Assembly (NCBI GenBank): GCA_036924085.1
Contig: JAVGWX010000013.1
Coordinates: 50,510,965 to 50,574,964 of the forward strand
Source of the DNA: Ariolimax columbianus
Lineage: Eukaryota > Mollusca > Gastropoda > Stylommatophora > Arionidae
Direction of reading: 5' to 3'
DNA: 64,000 nt
Shown: one piece after another, positions 54,230 to 64,000 of the stretch
Layout of the letters: each line of letters opens with the position of its first letter
How positions within the stretch are numbered: position 1 is the stretch's first letter
Position numbers and translations under genes: made by a program
The notes under the pieces: generated by a model
What the model saw: the letters and a program-made list of their open reading frames with translations, nothing else
The model's database searches: none
What the model was told of the DNA's origin: nothing

Positions 54230-54740
54230 ACCATCTTCCAAAGAGCAAACACTTACAGGATGTACTCGATGATGAGCCAGCGGCGTCTACGATGGTTGGG
54301 ACATGCTTACAGCATGGAAGACGGGATATCCTTTATGGACAGTATGCCATTGGAGTTAAGAACAATCGCCCGTCCCACACTGCGATTCAAGGACGAATGC
54401 AAGAGGGACATGAAGTCACGTGACATCCCATCAGAGGGCTGGGAAAACATTGCTCAGGATCGAGCTATCTGGAGACAGTCAGTTGGAGGGGGCATAGTGA
54501 CTGCTGACGCTCCTAGAGGTCTTCTGGCTGTAGAGAAAAGGGAAAGACTGAAGAGATCAAGTAACAGCCAGGGCAAGCCAGCCACCTTATCATGGTTGCA
54601 CGATCTGTGGCACAGACTTGTCACTCGCGGATCGGCCTTTACAGCCACAGTAGACAGTGTTGAAATACAGGAGATAACTGGACAAAACTTACAGGGCGTC
54701 ACCCGCACGGTCTATATAGAGTGAGACGCCTATGATGATG
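54230..54740 (+). pseudogene. LINE RT C-terminal fragment, unexpanded relative of 24660-25290
   Basis: MSQRRLRWLGHAYSMEDG, RPTLRFKDECKRDMKSRDIP, SEGWENIAQDRAIWRQSVGG and LLAVEKRERLKRSSNSQGKP are in one open frame to 54724. The expected finger region is read in a second frame (HDLWHRLSLADR), so a frameshift lies near 54600. The 3' end is 'gagacgcctatgatgatgat'. It shows what the 24.8-kb locus looked like before its array grew. Confidence 0.78.
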
Positions 54741-55660
54741 ATCTGGGAGCTCTCCTTTCTCGATAGCCTCGTGCAAGTCGCTGAGAAAGAGCTGGGACAA
54801 CACGTGAGAAAAACGTGGAGTAAGACTCAGTAGTCAGGCCATCAGGATAAAGACTCAACCATTTGAAAAGAGCCGACAGCATATTTTCAATCTTCTGTTG
54901 TTTTAAATTTACTTACACTTGTTTGTCTTGCTCATTAAGGCACTTTAAGAAAGTTTCACAATTTTCACGTATAACTGTTTGAGTGCTCTCTGCAGAGTAT
55001 AGTCTATGTTTACCGTTTTTAACGCTGGACCTATTTCCTTTACCACGCTGCAGGCCGCTGTGTGCGCCATGCTCGTGACACTTTAAAAAAAAAAAAATTT
55101 GAAATTTTGTTCCTTTAAGTACGGAGACCCTACCGATAGCCATTTTTATACTGCTGGATTCGTCACGTCCATCTACACACGCTTCTTGCCGGTAAAAGTA
55201 TCGTATGTTAGATTACAAATGGCTTTTACACGATTTTTTTTTTTTCGCCGATTGGAGCAGGCCGACTTTTTGGGGAAAGGTGAAGTAGGTTGTTGGGAAA
55301 GATCTTTATCTTGTAAATATGTTTATTTTATTTGTTTAGATCAAAGAACTACACTTGAATTGGAAACTAACAGTTGTGTCGATATTGTAAACACAGTATC
55401 GATTCTTTGTTATGGTTTTCATGGTTTTCTATCGGAGAGACTAGGCCTAGCCTGGAAAGTCCAAATATTTAAATTTTTTCAAAGAAATTCACATTCATCT
55501 TCTTGTATCTCAGAAACTAACAAACACACAACAACAACAATAACATCAACAAGTTATTTATTCAATTGTGTCTCTAAACACAAGAAAATCACATTTATTG
55601 ACCTACAAAATATGATTTTCTCGCTTAATTTCGTATGTTTGTCTATACATCAGCACTTCT
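54741..55660. other. No recognisable feature
   Basis: AT-rich. A 211-codon open frame at 55099-55734 has no recognisable domain and runs into a SINE-A copy, so I do not call it a gene. Confidence 0.5.
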
Positions 55661-55672
55661 CAATCCTGGAAC

Positions 55673-56030
55673 GGGATCAAGATATTGAGCAGCGCATGAG
55701 CTGCAGTGGTCAGCGACCCATGGCTGACTGCTAGCGTCAGTGCCAGCGAACCAAAGCTGCCAAGACCCTTCTACACCTCCACGCGGTGATCCTGGATAAC
55801 AGGCTGCAACAGAGCAATTTGGCTCAGGAGAAGGGATCGAAGAGGGAATGCTAACCCGGTACCCAAAAAAAATGCTTTGCTGAAGTCAGATGAGTTGAAC
55901 CGAAAGGTGCAAATATTGCAGTCAAGCTGTAAACTACGACACAACGTATTCCGTTCTCTGAACTACATTCTGATGCTTAAGCCCGTTCAGGGTTTGGTAG
56001 CGGGAGATTGAGAACGAACGAAGCGAAGCC
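55673..56030 (+). mobile_element. SINE-A, GAAGCC-tailed type, with imperfect TSD
   Basis: Full-length copy starting gggatcaagatattgagcag and ending gaacgaacgaagcgaagcc. The likely TSD is aatcctggaac (55662-55672) and aaatctggaac (56031-56041), 9 of 11 identical. Confidence 0.86.
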
Positions 56031-56099
56031 AAATCTGGAACAATCGGGTTCCGCTGGAAATAGTGATGATTAAACAAGACAGTGACATCATTAGTTAGA

Positions 56100-56310
56100 C
56101 CTAGATAAAGGACGGCGAGGGTTAAGTGGCACGGCTCACAATCCGAAGGTGCTGGGTTCGGTTCCGAATCACAGTACCGACTGTTAGCCCGAGGAAGCAA
56201 AACCTTTAGAAAATGCAGGCGGAAGCAGACCTTTACATAAAATGCATGCCGCAGTCGGATGCACTGGGCCGACAGGCGCAAAATAAAAACAGTGCAAGGG
56301 GAATAGAGAA
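56100..56310 (+). mobile_element. tRNA-derived SINE, group T2
   Basis: Head cggcgagggttaagtggc (A-box, short by a few bases) and gggttcggttccgaatc (B-box with one change). The body is shared with 44105-44370 ('aacctttagaaaatgcaggc', 'gcactgggccgacaggcgca'). Confidence 0.82.
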
Positions 56311-56789
56311 ATTAGGCACACGAAAAAAGACCAAAATTGGAGTAGTGTTAATGTGTGGAGTACTTATCGTATATTTTCTTGAAGAATGTTAAAAAGTGGA
56401 ATATTCTGTGACGTCAGTACCGCAAATTCGGTGCGAAAAATAAATAATTATTTTATTTGGAATGAATTAAGATACACGTGCCGAAAGATTTTAATAATGA
56501 CATATAATAATGTGTATGTAGGGGTTTCTTGTGACATGAATATTATTCCAAGGGTTCCGTAAGGATGCAATGGTTGAGAAACGCTGGTCTACACCGCACA
56601 GCTATCAGACCTCCCGTTATGCTGATTATTTTAATTAGATCACGATAGACCCGTAGCCTGTTAGGCGCCATATAAGCCACGCCTCTAACCACATAACCAA
56701 GACCTGTTGTTATGACCCCATAGCCCCCCCTCCCCCTTTTTGGGCGACATATTCTCTGTGGGACGAGAATCCCTAGAATAGTTTGAGTA
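56311..56789. other. No recognisable feature
   Basis: AT-rich, with short C and T runs near 56725-56740. Confidence 0.5.
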
Positions 56790-57020
56790 GATGTTTAACT
56801 TTAATTTTGCCCGAGCAGCGGCCATTAGGCCTACTCTTTTCGATTTCCAACTGCTAAGATATGTTTAATGTGCGTGCCCCTGCACACGGGTGTTTGATCT
56901 CACTAACTCAGAGATCAGGGATATATTTATCGGATGATCCACGTCAAAAAAATCCATGTGTCTACACCGGGATTCGAATCCGCGACCTCGTTACCTCGAG
57001 ACCACTGTCACCCCAGAAGA
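56790..57020 (-). mobile_element. tRNA-derived SINE, group T3
   Basis: Minus strand: ggtgacagtggtctcgaggt (A-box region), cgcggattcgaatcccggtg (B-box), then 'tgatctctgagttagtgaga'. Matches 2397-2785 and 1495-1850. Confidence 0.8.
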
Positions 57021-57174
57021 ACTAACGTTGCTGTGGAATTTAAGATTTAAAATTTGTCTCCAGTTTTTAATATCGTTTGATTTTCAAAAGGTTTTTAATG
57101 CAATGAAAACCCCTCTTTTTGCCTTGTGTATTCTAACTTGACATCACTTTCTGTAACTCCTAGAATGTCTATAC

Positions 57175-57765
57175 TGCTACCAAGATAAATAAAGCAGGTA
57201 CAAAAATTTAGGTATTTGGGAACTGTTTTTACTGAGGATGGCGGACTCAATAGAGAGATAGAGACGAGAGTGCAGAGGGAGAACGCTGTCACCTACCAGC
57301 TGTCTGCACTACTAAAACACCCAAATATTTCCCTCCAAGTAAAAAAGAAGATGATAAATAGTATCTTCATCCCAACCAGTGCCAGACATGGGCATTGAAT
57401 AAGGCCCAGGACGAAAGTTAGCCACCTGCGAAATGTGATGCCTACGAAAGGTCACTAATAACACCAGAAGAGACAGAATCACAAATGTGAGTATTCTACA
57501 GAAGGTTGGAACAATTCCCTGCCTACAGTACATCGAGCAACAGAGAATGAATTGGTATGGCCACATTGTGAGAATGCAACCAGATCACATTGTTCATGCA
57601 ACCTTCTACAGGAGAACACCAGGAAGAGGAGCGAGAGGTAGACCGAGGAAAAGGTGGATAGATAGCGTGAACGAGACCTGTCTCAAAATGAGAAAAAAAG
57701 TTTCTCGGGTCTCAAGAGAGGCGAAAGACAAATACGTACCACGACACTGGGCTACAGCCCGGTAG
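57175..57765 (+). pseudogene. LINE RT C-terminal fragment ending in a tandem array
   Basis: FRYLGTVFTEDGGLNREIET, then LKHPNISLQVKKKMINSIFI, a frameshift near 57370, VSILQKVGTIPCLQYIEQQR, MNWYGHIVRMQPDHIVHATF, RRTPGRGARGRPRKRWIDSV and finally PRHWATAR with a stop at about 57763-57765. This is the normal C-terminus of an endonuclease/RT LINE. The bases around the stop codon are the first unit of the following 33-bp array. Confidence 0.82.
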
Positions 57766-58478
57766 AAAGTGATACGACACTGGGCTACAGTCCGGTAGAA
57801 AGTGAGACGACACTGGGCTACATCCCTGTAGAAAGTGAGACGACACTGAGCTACAGCCCGGTAGAAAGTGAGACGATACTGGGCTACAGCCTGGTAGAAA
57901 GTGAGACGACACTGGGCTACAGCCCGGTAGAAAGTGAGACAACACTGGGCTACATCCCGGTAGAAAGTGAGACGACACTGGGCTACAGCCCGGTAGAAAG
58001 TGAGACAACACTGGGCTACAGCCCGGTAGAAAGTGAGACGACACTGGGCTACAGCCCGGTAGAAAGTGAGACGACACTGGGCTACATCCCGGTAGAAAGT
58101 GAGACGACACTGGGCTACAAAAGCCCGGTAGAAAGTGAGACGACACTGGGCTACATCCCGGTAGAAAGTGAGACGACACTGGGCAACAGCCCGGTAGAAC
58201 GTGAGACGACACTGGGCTACAGCCCGGTAGAAAGTGAGACGACACTGGGCTACAGCCCGGTAGAAAGTGAGACGACACTGGGCTACAGCCCGGTAGAAAG
58301 TGAGACAACACTGGGCTACAACCCGGTAGAAAGTGAGACGACACTGGGCTACAACCCGGTAGAAAGTGAGACGACACTGGGCTACAGCCCGGTAGAAAGT
58401 GAGACAACACTGGGCTACAGCCCGGTAGAAAGTGAGACAACACTGGGCTACAACCCGGTAGAAAGTGAGACGACAAAA
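57745..58478. repeat. 33-bp tandem array from the stop-codon region of an RT, about 22 copies
   Basis: The unit is gagacgacactgggctacag then cccggtagaaagt. The first unit encodes the last residues and the stop of the RT at 57175-57765. Antisense frames stay open because of the 33-bp period and have no gene value. Variants catccc, caaccc and cagccc occur at one position. Confidence 0.95.
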
Positions 58479-58833
58479 GAAGAATAACAGTTCAAAACCA
58501 ATATTCATACAATGAACTGCAACTTATCTTGCTGCACCCTCCCACGCTCTAGCAGCTGAGCACACTGACCTGGAGATAACTGCTCGACCGGTTCTCTGTT
58601 CCACCTTAAGTAGGCTAACTAACATGTACGTAGACAGCTGACCCGTCTACTCAGGGTCAGCGATGTCCAACAAAGGAGGGCTAAGCTGCACTACCAGGCG
58701 TTTCAATTGTCAACAAAGTCTGGCAACAACGATCGCCTAGCCTGGGACATTTTTTAGAGAAATCCGTACAACAGAAGAGAAAGTTCAGTAACAAGCACAC
58801 AAAATCTGAGTCCATGTGATGGATGCTTCTGTT
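58479..58833. other. No recognisable gene
   Basis: Sequence between two array systems, no homology recognised. Confidence 0.5.
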
Positions 58834-61800
58834 GTTGTTGTTGTTTGCGAATGTCCACAATGAGTAGGTTTACTCTTTTGTGCGTCCTGAAAAGGCTGTT
58901 AAGTGGCGGGTTGCAGTAGCTTTCCACACATCCCGATCGTGCTGATCAAGGTAGATCAGGGTTCTCCAGCCGGTTGTGCTATGCTTGGTTTCAACTGTGT
59001 ATCGTTCACTACTGCAGGGCTCACATCGAACCCCTCACCTTGTCAGCCAGGATGCCATGAAAACAGCCAGTTTCCGTGAAGGGTTTACTAGGAAGCCGAG
59101 GTAAGACTCTTGGCCAGTATATATTGCCTGGCCCTGACTAACATGTCTGATCAGTATGTTGTGCCTGACCCTGACTAACATGTCTGATCAGTATGTTGTG
59201 CCTGAACCTGACTAACATGTCTGATCAGTATGTTGTGCCTGACCCTGACTAAGATGTCTGATCAGTATGTTGTGCCTGACCCTGACTAATATGTCTGATC
59301 AGTATGTTGTGCCTGACCCTGACTAACATGTCTGATCAGTATGTTGTGCCTGACCCTGACTAAGATGTCTGATCAGTATGTTGTGCCTGACCCTGACTAA
59401 CATGTCTGATCAGTATGTTGTGCCTAACCATGACTAAGATGTCTAATCAGTATGTTGTGCCTGGCCCTGACTAAGATGTCTGATCAGTATGTTGTGCCTA
59501 CCCTGATTAACATGTCTGATCAGTATGTCGTGCCTGACCCTGGATAACAAGTCTGATCAGTATGTTGTGCCTGACCGTGACTAAAAGTTTGATCAGTATG
59601 TTGTGCCTGACCCTGACTAACATGTCTGATCAGTATGTTGTGCCTGACCCTGACTAAGATGTCTGATCAGTATGTTGTGCCTGACCCTGACTAACATTTC
59701 TGATCAGTATGTTGTGCCTGACCCTGACTAACATGTCTGATCAGTATGTTGTGCCTGACCCTGACTAAGATGTCTGATCAGTATGTTGTGCCTGACCCTG
59801 ACTAAGATGTCTGATCAGTATGTTGTGCCTGACCCTGACTAACATGTCTGATCAGTATGTTGTGCCTGACCCTGACTAACATGTCTGATCAGTATGTTGT
59901 GCCTGACCCTGACTAAGATGTCTGATCAGTAAGTTGTGCCTGACCCTGACTAACATGTCTGATCAGTATGTTGTGCCTAACACTGACTAAGATGTCTAAT
60001 CAGTATGTTGTGCCTGGCCCTGACTAAGATGTCTGATCAGTATGTTGTGCCTACCCTGATTAACATGTCTGATCAGTATGTTGTGCCTGACCCTGGATAA
60101 CCAGTCTGATCAGTATGTTGTGCCTGACCGTGACTAAAAGTTTGATCAGTATGTTGTGCCTGACCCTGACTAAGATGTCTGATCAGTATGTTGTGCCTGA
60201 CCCTGACTAATATGTCTGATCAGTATGTTGTGCCTGACCCTGACTAAGATGTCTGATCAGTATGTTGTGCCTGACCCTGACTAACATGTCTGATCAGTAT
60301 GTTGTACCTGACCCTGACTAACATGTCTGATCAGTATGTTGTGCCTGACCCTGACTAAGATGTCTGATCAGTATGTTGTGCCTGACCCTGACTAAGATGT
60401 CTGATCAGTATGTTGTGCCTGACCCTGACTAACATGTCTGATCAGTATGTTGTGCCTGACCCTGACTAACATGTCTTATCAGTATGTTGTGCCTGACCCT
60501 GACTAAGATGTCTGATCAGTATGTTGTGCCTGACCCTGACTAACATGTCTGATCAGTATGTTGTGCCTAACCCTGACTAAGATGTCTAATCAGTATGTTG
60601 TGCCTGGCCCTGACTAAGATGTCTGATCAGTATGTTGTGCCTACCCTGATTAACATGTCTGATCAGTATGTTGTGCCTGACCCTGGATAACAAGTCTGAT
60701 CAGTATGTTGTGCCTGACCGTGACTAAAAGTTTGATCAGTATGTTGTGCCTGACCCTGACTAACATGTCTGATCAGTATGTTGTGCCTGACCCTGACTAA
60801 GATGTCTGATCAGTATGTTGTGCCTGACCCTGACTAACATGTATGATCAGTATGTTGTGCCTGACCCTGACTAAGATGTCTGATCAGTATGTTGTGCCTG
60901 ACCCTGACTAACATTTCTGATCAGTATGTTGTGCCTGACCCTGACTAACATGTATGATCAGTATGTTGTGCCTGACCCTGACTAAGATGTCTGATCAGTA
61001 TGTTGTGCCTGACCCTGACTAACATTTCTGATCAGTATGTTGTGCCTGACCCTGACTAACATGTCTGATCAGTATGTTGTGCCTGACCCTGACTAAGATG
61101 TCTGATCAGTATGTTGTGCCTGACCCTGACTAACATGCCTGATCAGTATGTTGTGCCTGACCCTGACTAACATGTCTGATCAGTATGTTGTGCCTGACCC
61201 TGACTAAGATGTCTGATCAGTATATTGTGCCTGACCCTGACTAACATGTCTGATCAGTATGTTGTGCCTGACCCTGACTAAGATGTCTGATCAGTATGAT
61301 GTGCCTGGCGCTGACTAAGAGTTCTGATCAGTATGTTGTGCCTACCCTGACTAACATGTCTGATCAGTATGTTGTGCCTGACCCTGGATAACAAGTCTGA
61401 TCAGTATGTTGTGCCTGACCCTGACTAACATGTCTGATCAGTATGTTGTGTCTGACTCTGACTAAGATGTCTGATCAGTATGTTGTGCCTGACCCTGACT
61501 AACATGTCTGATCAGTATGTTGTGCCTGACCCTGACTAAGATGTCTGATCAGTATGTTGTGCCTGACCCTGACTAACATGTCTGATCAGTATGTTGTGCC
61601 TGACCCTGACTAAGATGTCTGATCAGTATGTTGTGCCTGACCCTGACTAACATGTCTGATCAGTATGTTGTGCCTGACCCTGACTAACATGTCTGATCAG
61701 TATGTTGTGCCTGACCCTGACTAAGATGTCTGATCAGTATGTTGTGCCTGACCCTGACTAACATGTCTAATCAGTATGTTGTGCCTGACCCTGGCTAACA

Positions 61801-63010
61801 TGTCTGATCAGTATGTTGTGCCTGACCCTGACTAACATGTCTGATCAGTATGTTGTGCCTGACCCTGACTAACATGTCTGATCAGTATGTTGTGCCTGAT
61901 CCTGACTAAGATGTCTGATCAGTATGTTGTGCCTGACCCTGACTAAGATGTCTGATCAGTATGTTGTGCCTGACCCTGACTAAGATGTCTGATCAGTATG
62001 TTGTGCCTGACCCTGACTAACATGTCTGATCAGTATGTTGTGCCTGACCCTGACTAAGATGTCTTATCAGTATGTTGTGCCTGACCCTGGATAACAAGTC
62101 TGATCAGTATGTTGTGCCTGACCCTGACTAACATGTCTGATCAGTATGTTGTGCCTGACCCTGACTAAGATGTCTGATCAGTATGTTGTGCCTGACCTTG
62201 ACTAACATGTCTGATCAGTATGTTGTGCATGACCCTGACTAAGATGTCTGATCAGTATGTTGTGCTTGACCCTGACTAACATGTTTGATCAGTATGTTGG
62301 GCCTTACCCTGACTAAGATGTCTGATCAGTATGTTGTGCCTGACCCTGACTAACATGTCTGATCAGTATGTTGTGCCTGACCCTGACTAACATGTCTGAT
62401 CAGTATGTTGTGCCTGGCCCTGACTAACATGTCTGATCAGTATGTTGTGCCTGACCCTGACTAACATGTCTGATCAGTATGTTGTTCCTGACTCTGACTA
62501 AGATGTCTGATCAGTATGTTGTGCCTGACCCTGACTAACATGTCTGATCAGTATGTTTTGCCTGACCCTGACTAAGATGTCTAATCAGTATGTTGTGCCT
62601 GGCCCTGACTAAGATGTCTGATCAGTATGTTGTGCCTACCCTGACTAACATGTCTGATCAGTATGTTGTGCCTGACCCTGGATAACAAGTCTGATCAGTA
62701 TGTTGTGCCTGACCCTGACTAACATGTCTGATCAGTATGTTGTGCCTGACCCTGACTAAGATGTCTGATCAGTATGTTGTGCCTGACCCTGACTAACATG
62801 TCTGATCAGTATGTTGTGCCTGACCTTGACTAAGATGTCTGATCAGTATGTTGTGCCTGTCCCTGACTAACATGTCTGATCAGTATGTTGTGCCTGACCC
62901 TGACTAAGATGTCTGATCAGTATGTTGTGCCTGACCCTGACTAAGATGTCTGATCAGTATGTTGTGCCTGACCCTGACTAACATGTCTGATCAGTATGTT
63001 GTTCCTGACA
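58834..63010 (-). mobile_element. Antisense SINE-B with giant internal array
   Basis: On the minus strand the 3' tail is (CAA)n (58836-58852 as tgttgttgttgttgt). Next to it are 'gagtaaacctactcattg', 'aacagccttttcaggacgca' and 'gctactgcaacccgccac', all as at 15430-15537, then 'ttggccagtatatattgcct', where the 37-bp array starts. The array occupies the place of the two to three units seen at 15220-15300 and 38960-39130. The far (5') end of the SINE beyond 63010 is not clear. Confidence 0.8.
59115..63008. repeat. 37-bp satellite array, about 105 copies, with higher-order structure
   Basis: The unit is ctgactaacatgtctgatca then gtatgttgtgcctgacc. The chief variants are 'aacatg' and 'aagatg'. A 'tggataac' variant unit recurs at about 59541, 60094, 60684, 61385, 62088 and 62679. 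Spacings of 553, 590, 701, 703 and 591 bp are about 15, 16, 19, 19 and 16 units, so blocks of 15-19 units were duplicated. Confidence 0.96.
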
Positions 63011-63179
63011 AGACGTTAATTCTTACCTCTTCAATGAATGTTCCTGGCTTAAAGACATTTGTAAGCTGCTTAACTGATTCATTCCGAATTCAAGAAGTTG
63101 TTTGTTAAGTGCAACTATAGATGGCGCCTACCTGGCTGCAAGACGCCATACTTATGGTTTTACAATCTCCCTTACTCGC

Positions 63180-63410
63180 CTCACACTATGTCCAACAACC
63201 ACACTCTTGCACAACTTTTACACGTGCCCTTAGTGTGGGACCCTTCCATTGCATCTCGGTTTGGTTGACCTCTGAGAGCGCCCTAACTAGCATAGGAACA
63301 TAGAGACATACACATGCATCCAAGCACTGGTTAAGACGTCCTGATATCACCTAAAAGGTTGTGGCCTGCGGTGGACGGTGCCGTGTCTCCGCCAGTAGAA
63401 TACGGAGAGG
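63180..63410 (+). repeat. Dispersed repeat D1, right copy
   Basis: Same order and orientation as 120-310: 'cttgcacaacttttacacgt', 'gccctaactagcatagga', 'gcatccaagcactggttaa' and 'tctccgccagtagaatac'. It has a single copy of the unit that is repeated six times at 1-138. Confidence 0.78.
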
Positions 63411-63452
63411 AATACACATTACAACAACAAACAAAAAATACACACACAAACA

Positions 63453-63985
63453 CTCAACCTAACAGGCTGCGGGTCTACTTAGCTCTAGTATTTGAGTCTC
63501 TTAAGATGGTCTCTGACTTATATTAAACCACACTCCAAGAAACTAATTGCATGCAGACTCTGTAGAGTCTAATAAACCAGTATAAAGACGTTAAGTTAAG
63601 CTAGACGCATTTTTTTTTGCAATATTAAACTATCGATGGGATGTACGAAGGATGGTTAAACAGTTGTTCACTTTAGTAAGAAGGAATCAAGGCACTTGCC
63701 TGGAACTTGGTGTCCACTGTAGTTCTTCTTTGTTAGGTGATACACTTCATCCATCTATTCTTCATACTAAAGTGAACAAATGTTTAACCATCCTTCGTAC
63801 ATCCCATCGATAGTCTAACATTGCAACAACAAAAATGCGTCTAGCTTAACTTAACATCTTTATACTGGTTTAAAGGACTCTACAGAGTGAATATAATAGG
63901 TTTTTTGGAGGGTGGTTAAATTTATGTGAGAGCCAAACTCAAACACTAGAGCTAAGTAGACCCGCAGCCTGTTAGGTTGGTTTTT
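63453..63985. repeat. Long inverted repeat (foldback) with CR1-tail arms
   Basis: The left arm (63453-63692) and right arm (63755-63985, reversed) share 'aacctaacaggctgcgggtc', 'tacttagctctagt', 'ccagtataaaga', 'gttaagttaagctagacgca', 'actatcgatgggatgtacga' and 'aggatggttaaaca'. The loop is about 60 bp. Both arms contain the CR1 3' tail word taagttaag preceded by 'gtagagtc' as at 31840-31890. The outer ends are at aacctaacaggctgc. No TSD was identified and no coding sequence is present. Confidence 0.88.
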
Positions 63986-64000
63986 TTTTTTTTTTGATAA

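Noticed and set aside
55099..55734. 211-codon open frame
   Set aside because: Mixed low-complexity composition, no recognisable domain, and the frame runs into a SINE-A insertion.
57606..58508. Antisense frames of 254-300 codons
   Set aside because: By-products of the 33-bp array. The real homology is the sense-strand RT to the left.
59115..63008. CRISPR-like array
   Set aside because: Units are contiguous without unique spacers, and the context is eukaryotic transposons. It is a satellite. The same applies to the other arrays.

Overview
The window looks like repeat-dense animal nuclear DNA. The remains of LINE reverse transcriptases (CR1-like, RTE-like and RNase H-bearing types), tRNA-derived SINEs and one DDE transposase relic point to a metazoan. 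A mollusc is my best guess from the style of the LINE proteins, but this is inference. I find no host gene, rRNA, functional tRNA or CRISPR array. Every coding stretch I recognise belongs to a transposable element, and nearly all are broken. The best preserved is an RNase H domain at 6964-7962 with all four catalytic acidic residues. The next best is an antisense LINE at 40516-43343 carrying endonuclease, reverse transcriptase (RT) and a C2H2 finger, with at least one frameshift.

The dominant dispersed element is a roughly 350-bp SINE-like family, here called SINE-A. It has a fixed 5' end (GGGATCAAGA) and a 3' end running into (GAA)n or GAAGCCAAGCC. Several copies have target-site duplications (TSDs) readable by eye. 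A second family (SINE-B) has an (AAC)n tail. Four tRNA-headed SINE groups (T1-T4) carry recognisable A/B boxes, and a fifth is possible.

Layout. 0-5 kb: SINEs and short tandem arrays. 5-10.5 kb: RT and RNase H relics, with a 32-bp array inside an RT frame and a young RNase H LINE insertion. 11.2-15.1 kb: one antisense SINE-A whose 33-bp module has grown to about 110 copies. 15-31 kb: SINEs, LINE 3' ends and arrays. 31.4-33 kb: antisense RT and CR1. 33-37 kb: a DDE transposase relic with a 2.75-kb in-frame 45-bp array and a second 42-bp array. 39.4-44 kb: an RT relic interrupted by a SINE-A and by an antisense LINE, both flanked by TSDs. 44-58.5 kb: SINEs, RT 3' ends and low-complexity blocks. 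58.8-63 kb: a SINE-B whose 37-bp module has grown to about 105 copies. 63.2-64 kb: a repeat shared with the left end of the window and a foldback structure with CR1 tails.

The main observation is that many tandem arrays are amplified segments of the very transposable element they sit in. SINE-A alone has been amplified at four different internal places. RT genes have been amplified at the zinc finger, in the thumb region and at the stop codon. The transposase has been amplified twice. The window reads as a record of transposons turning into satellites in place.
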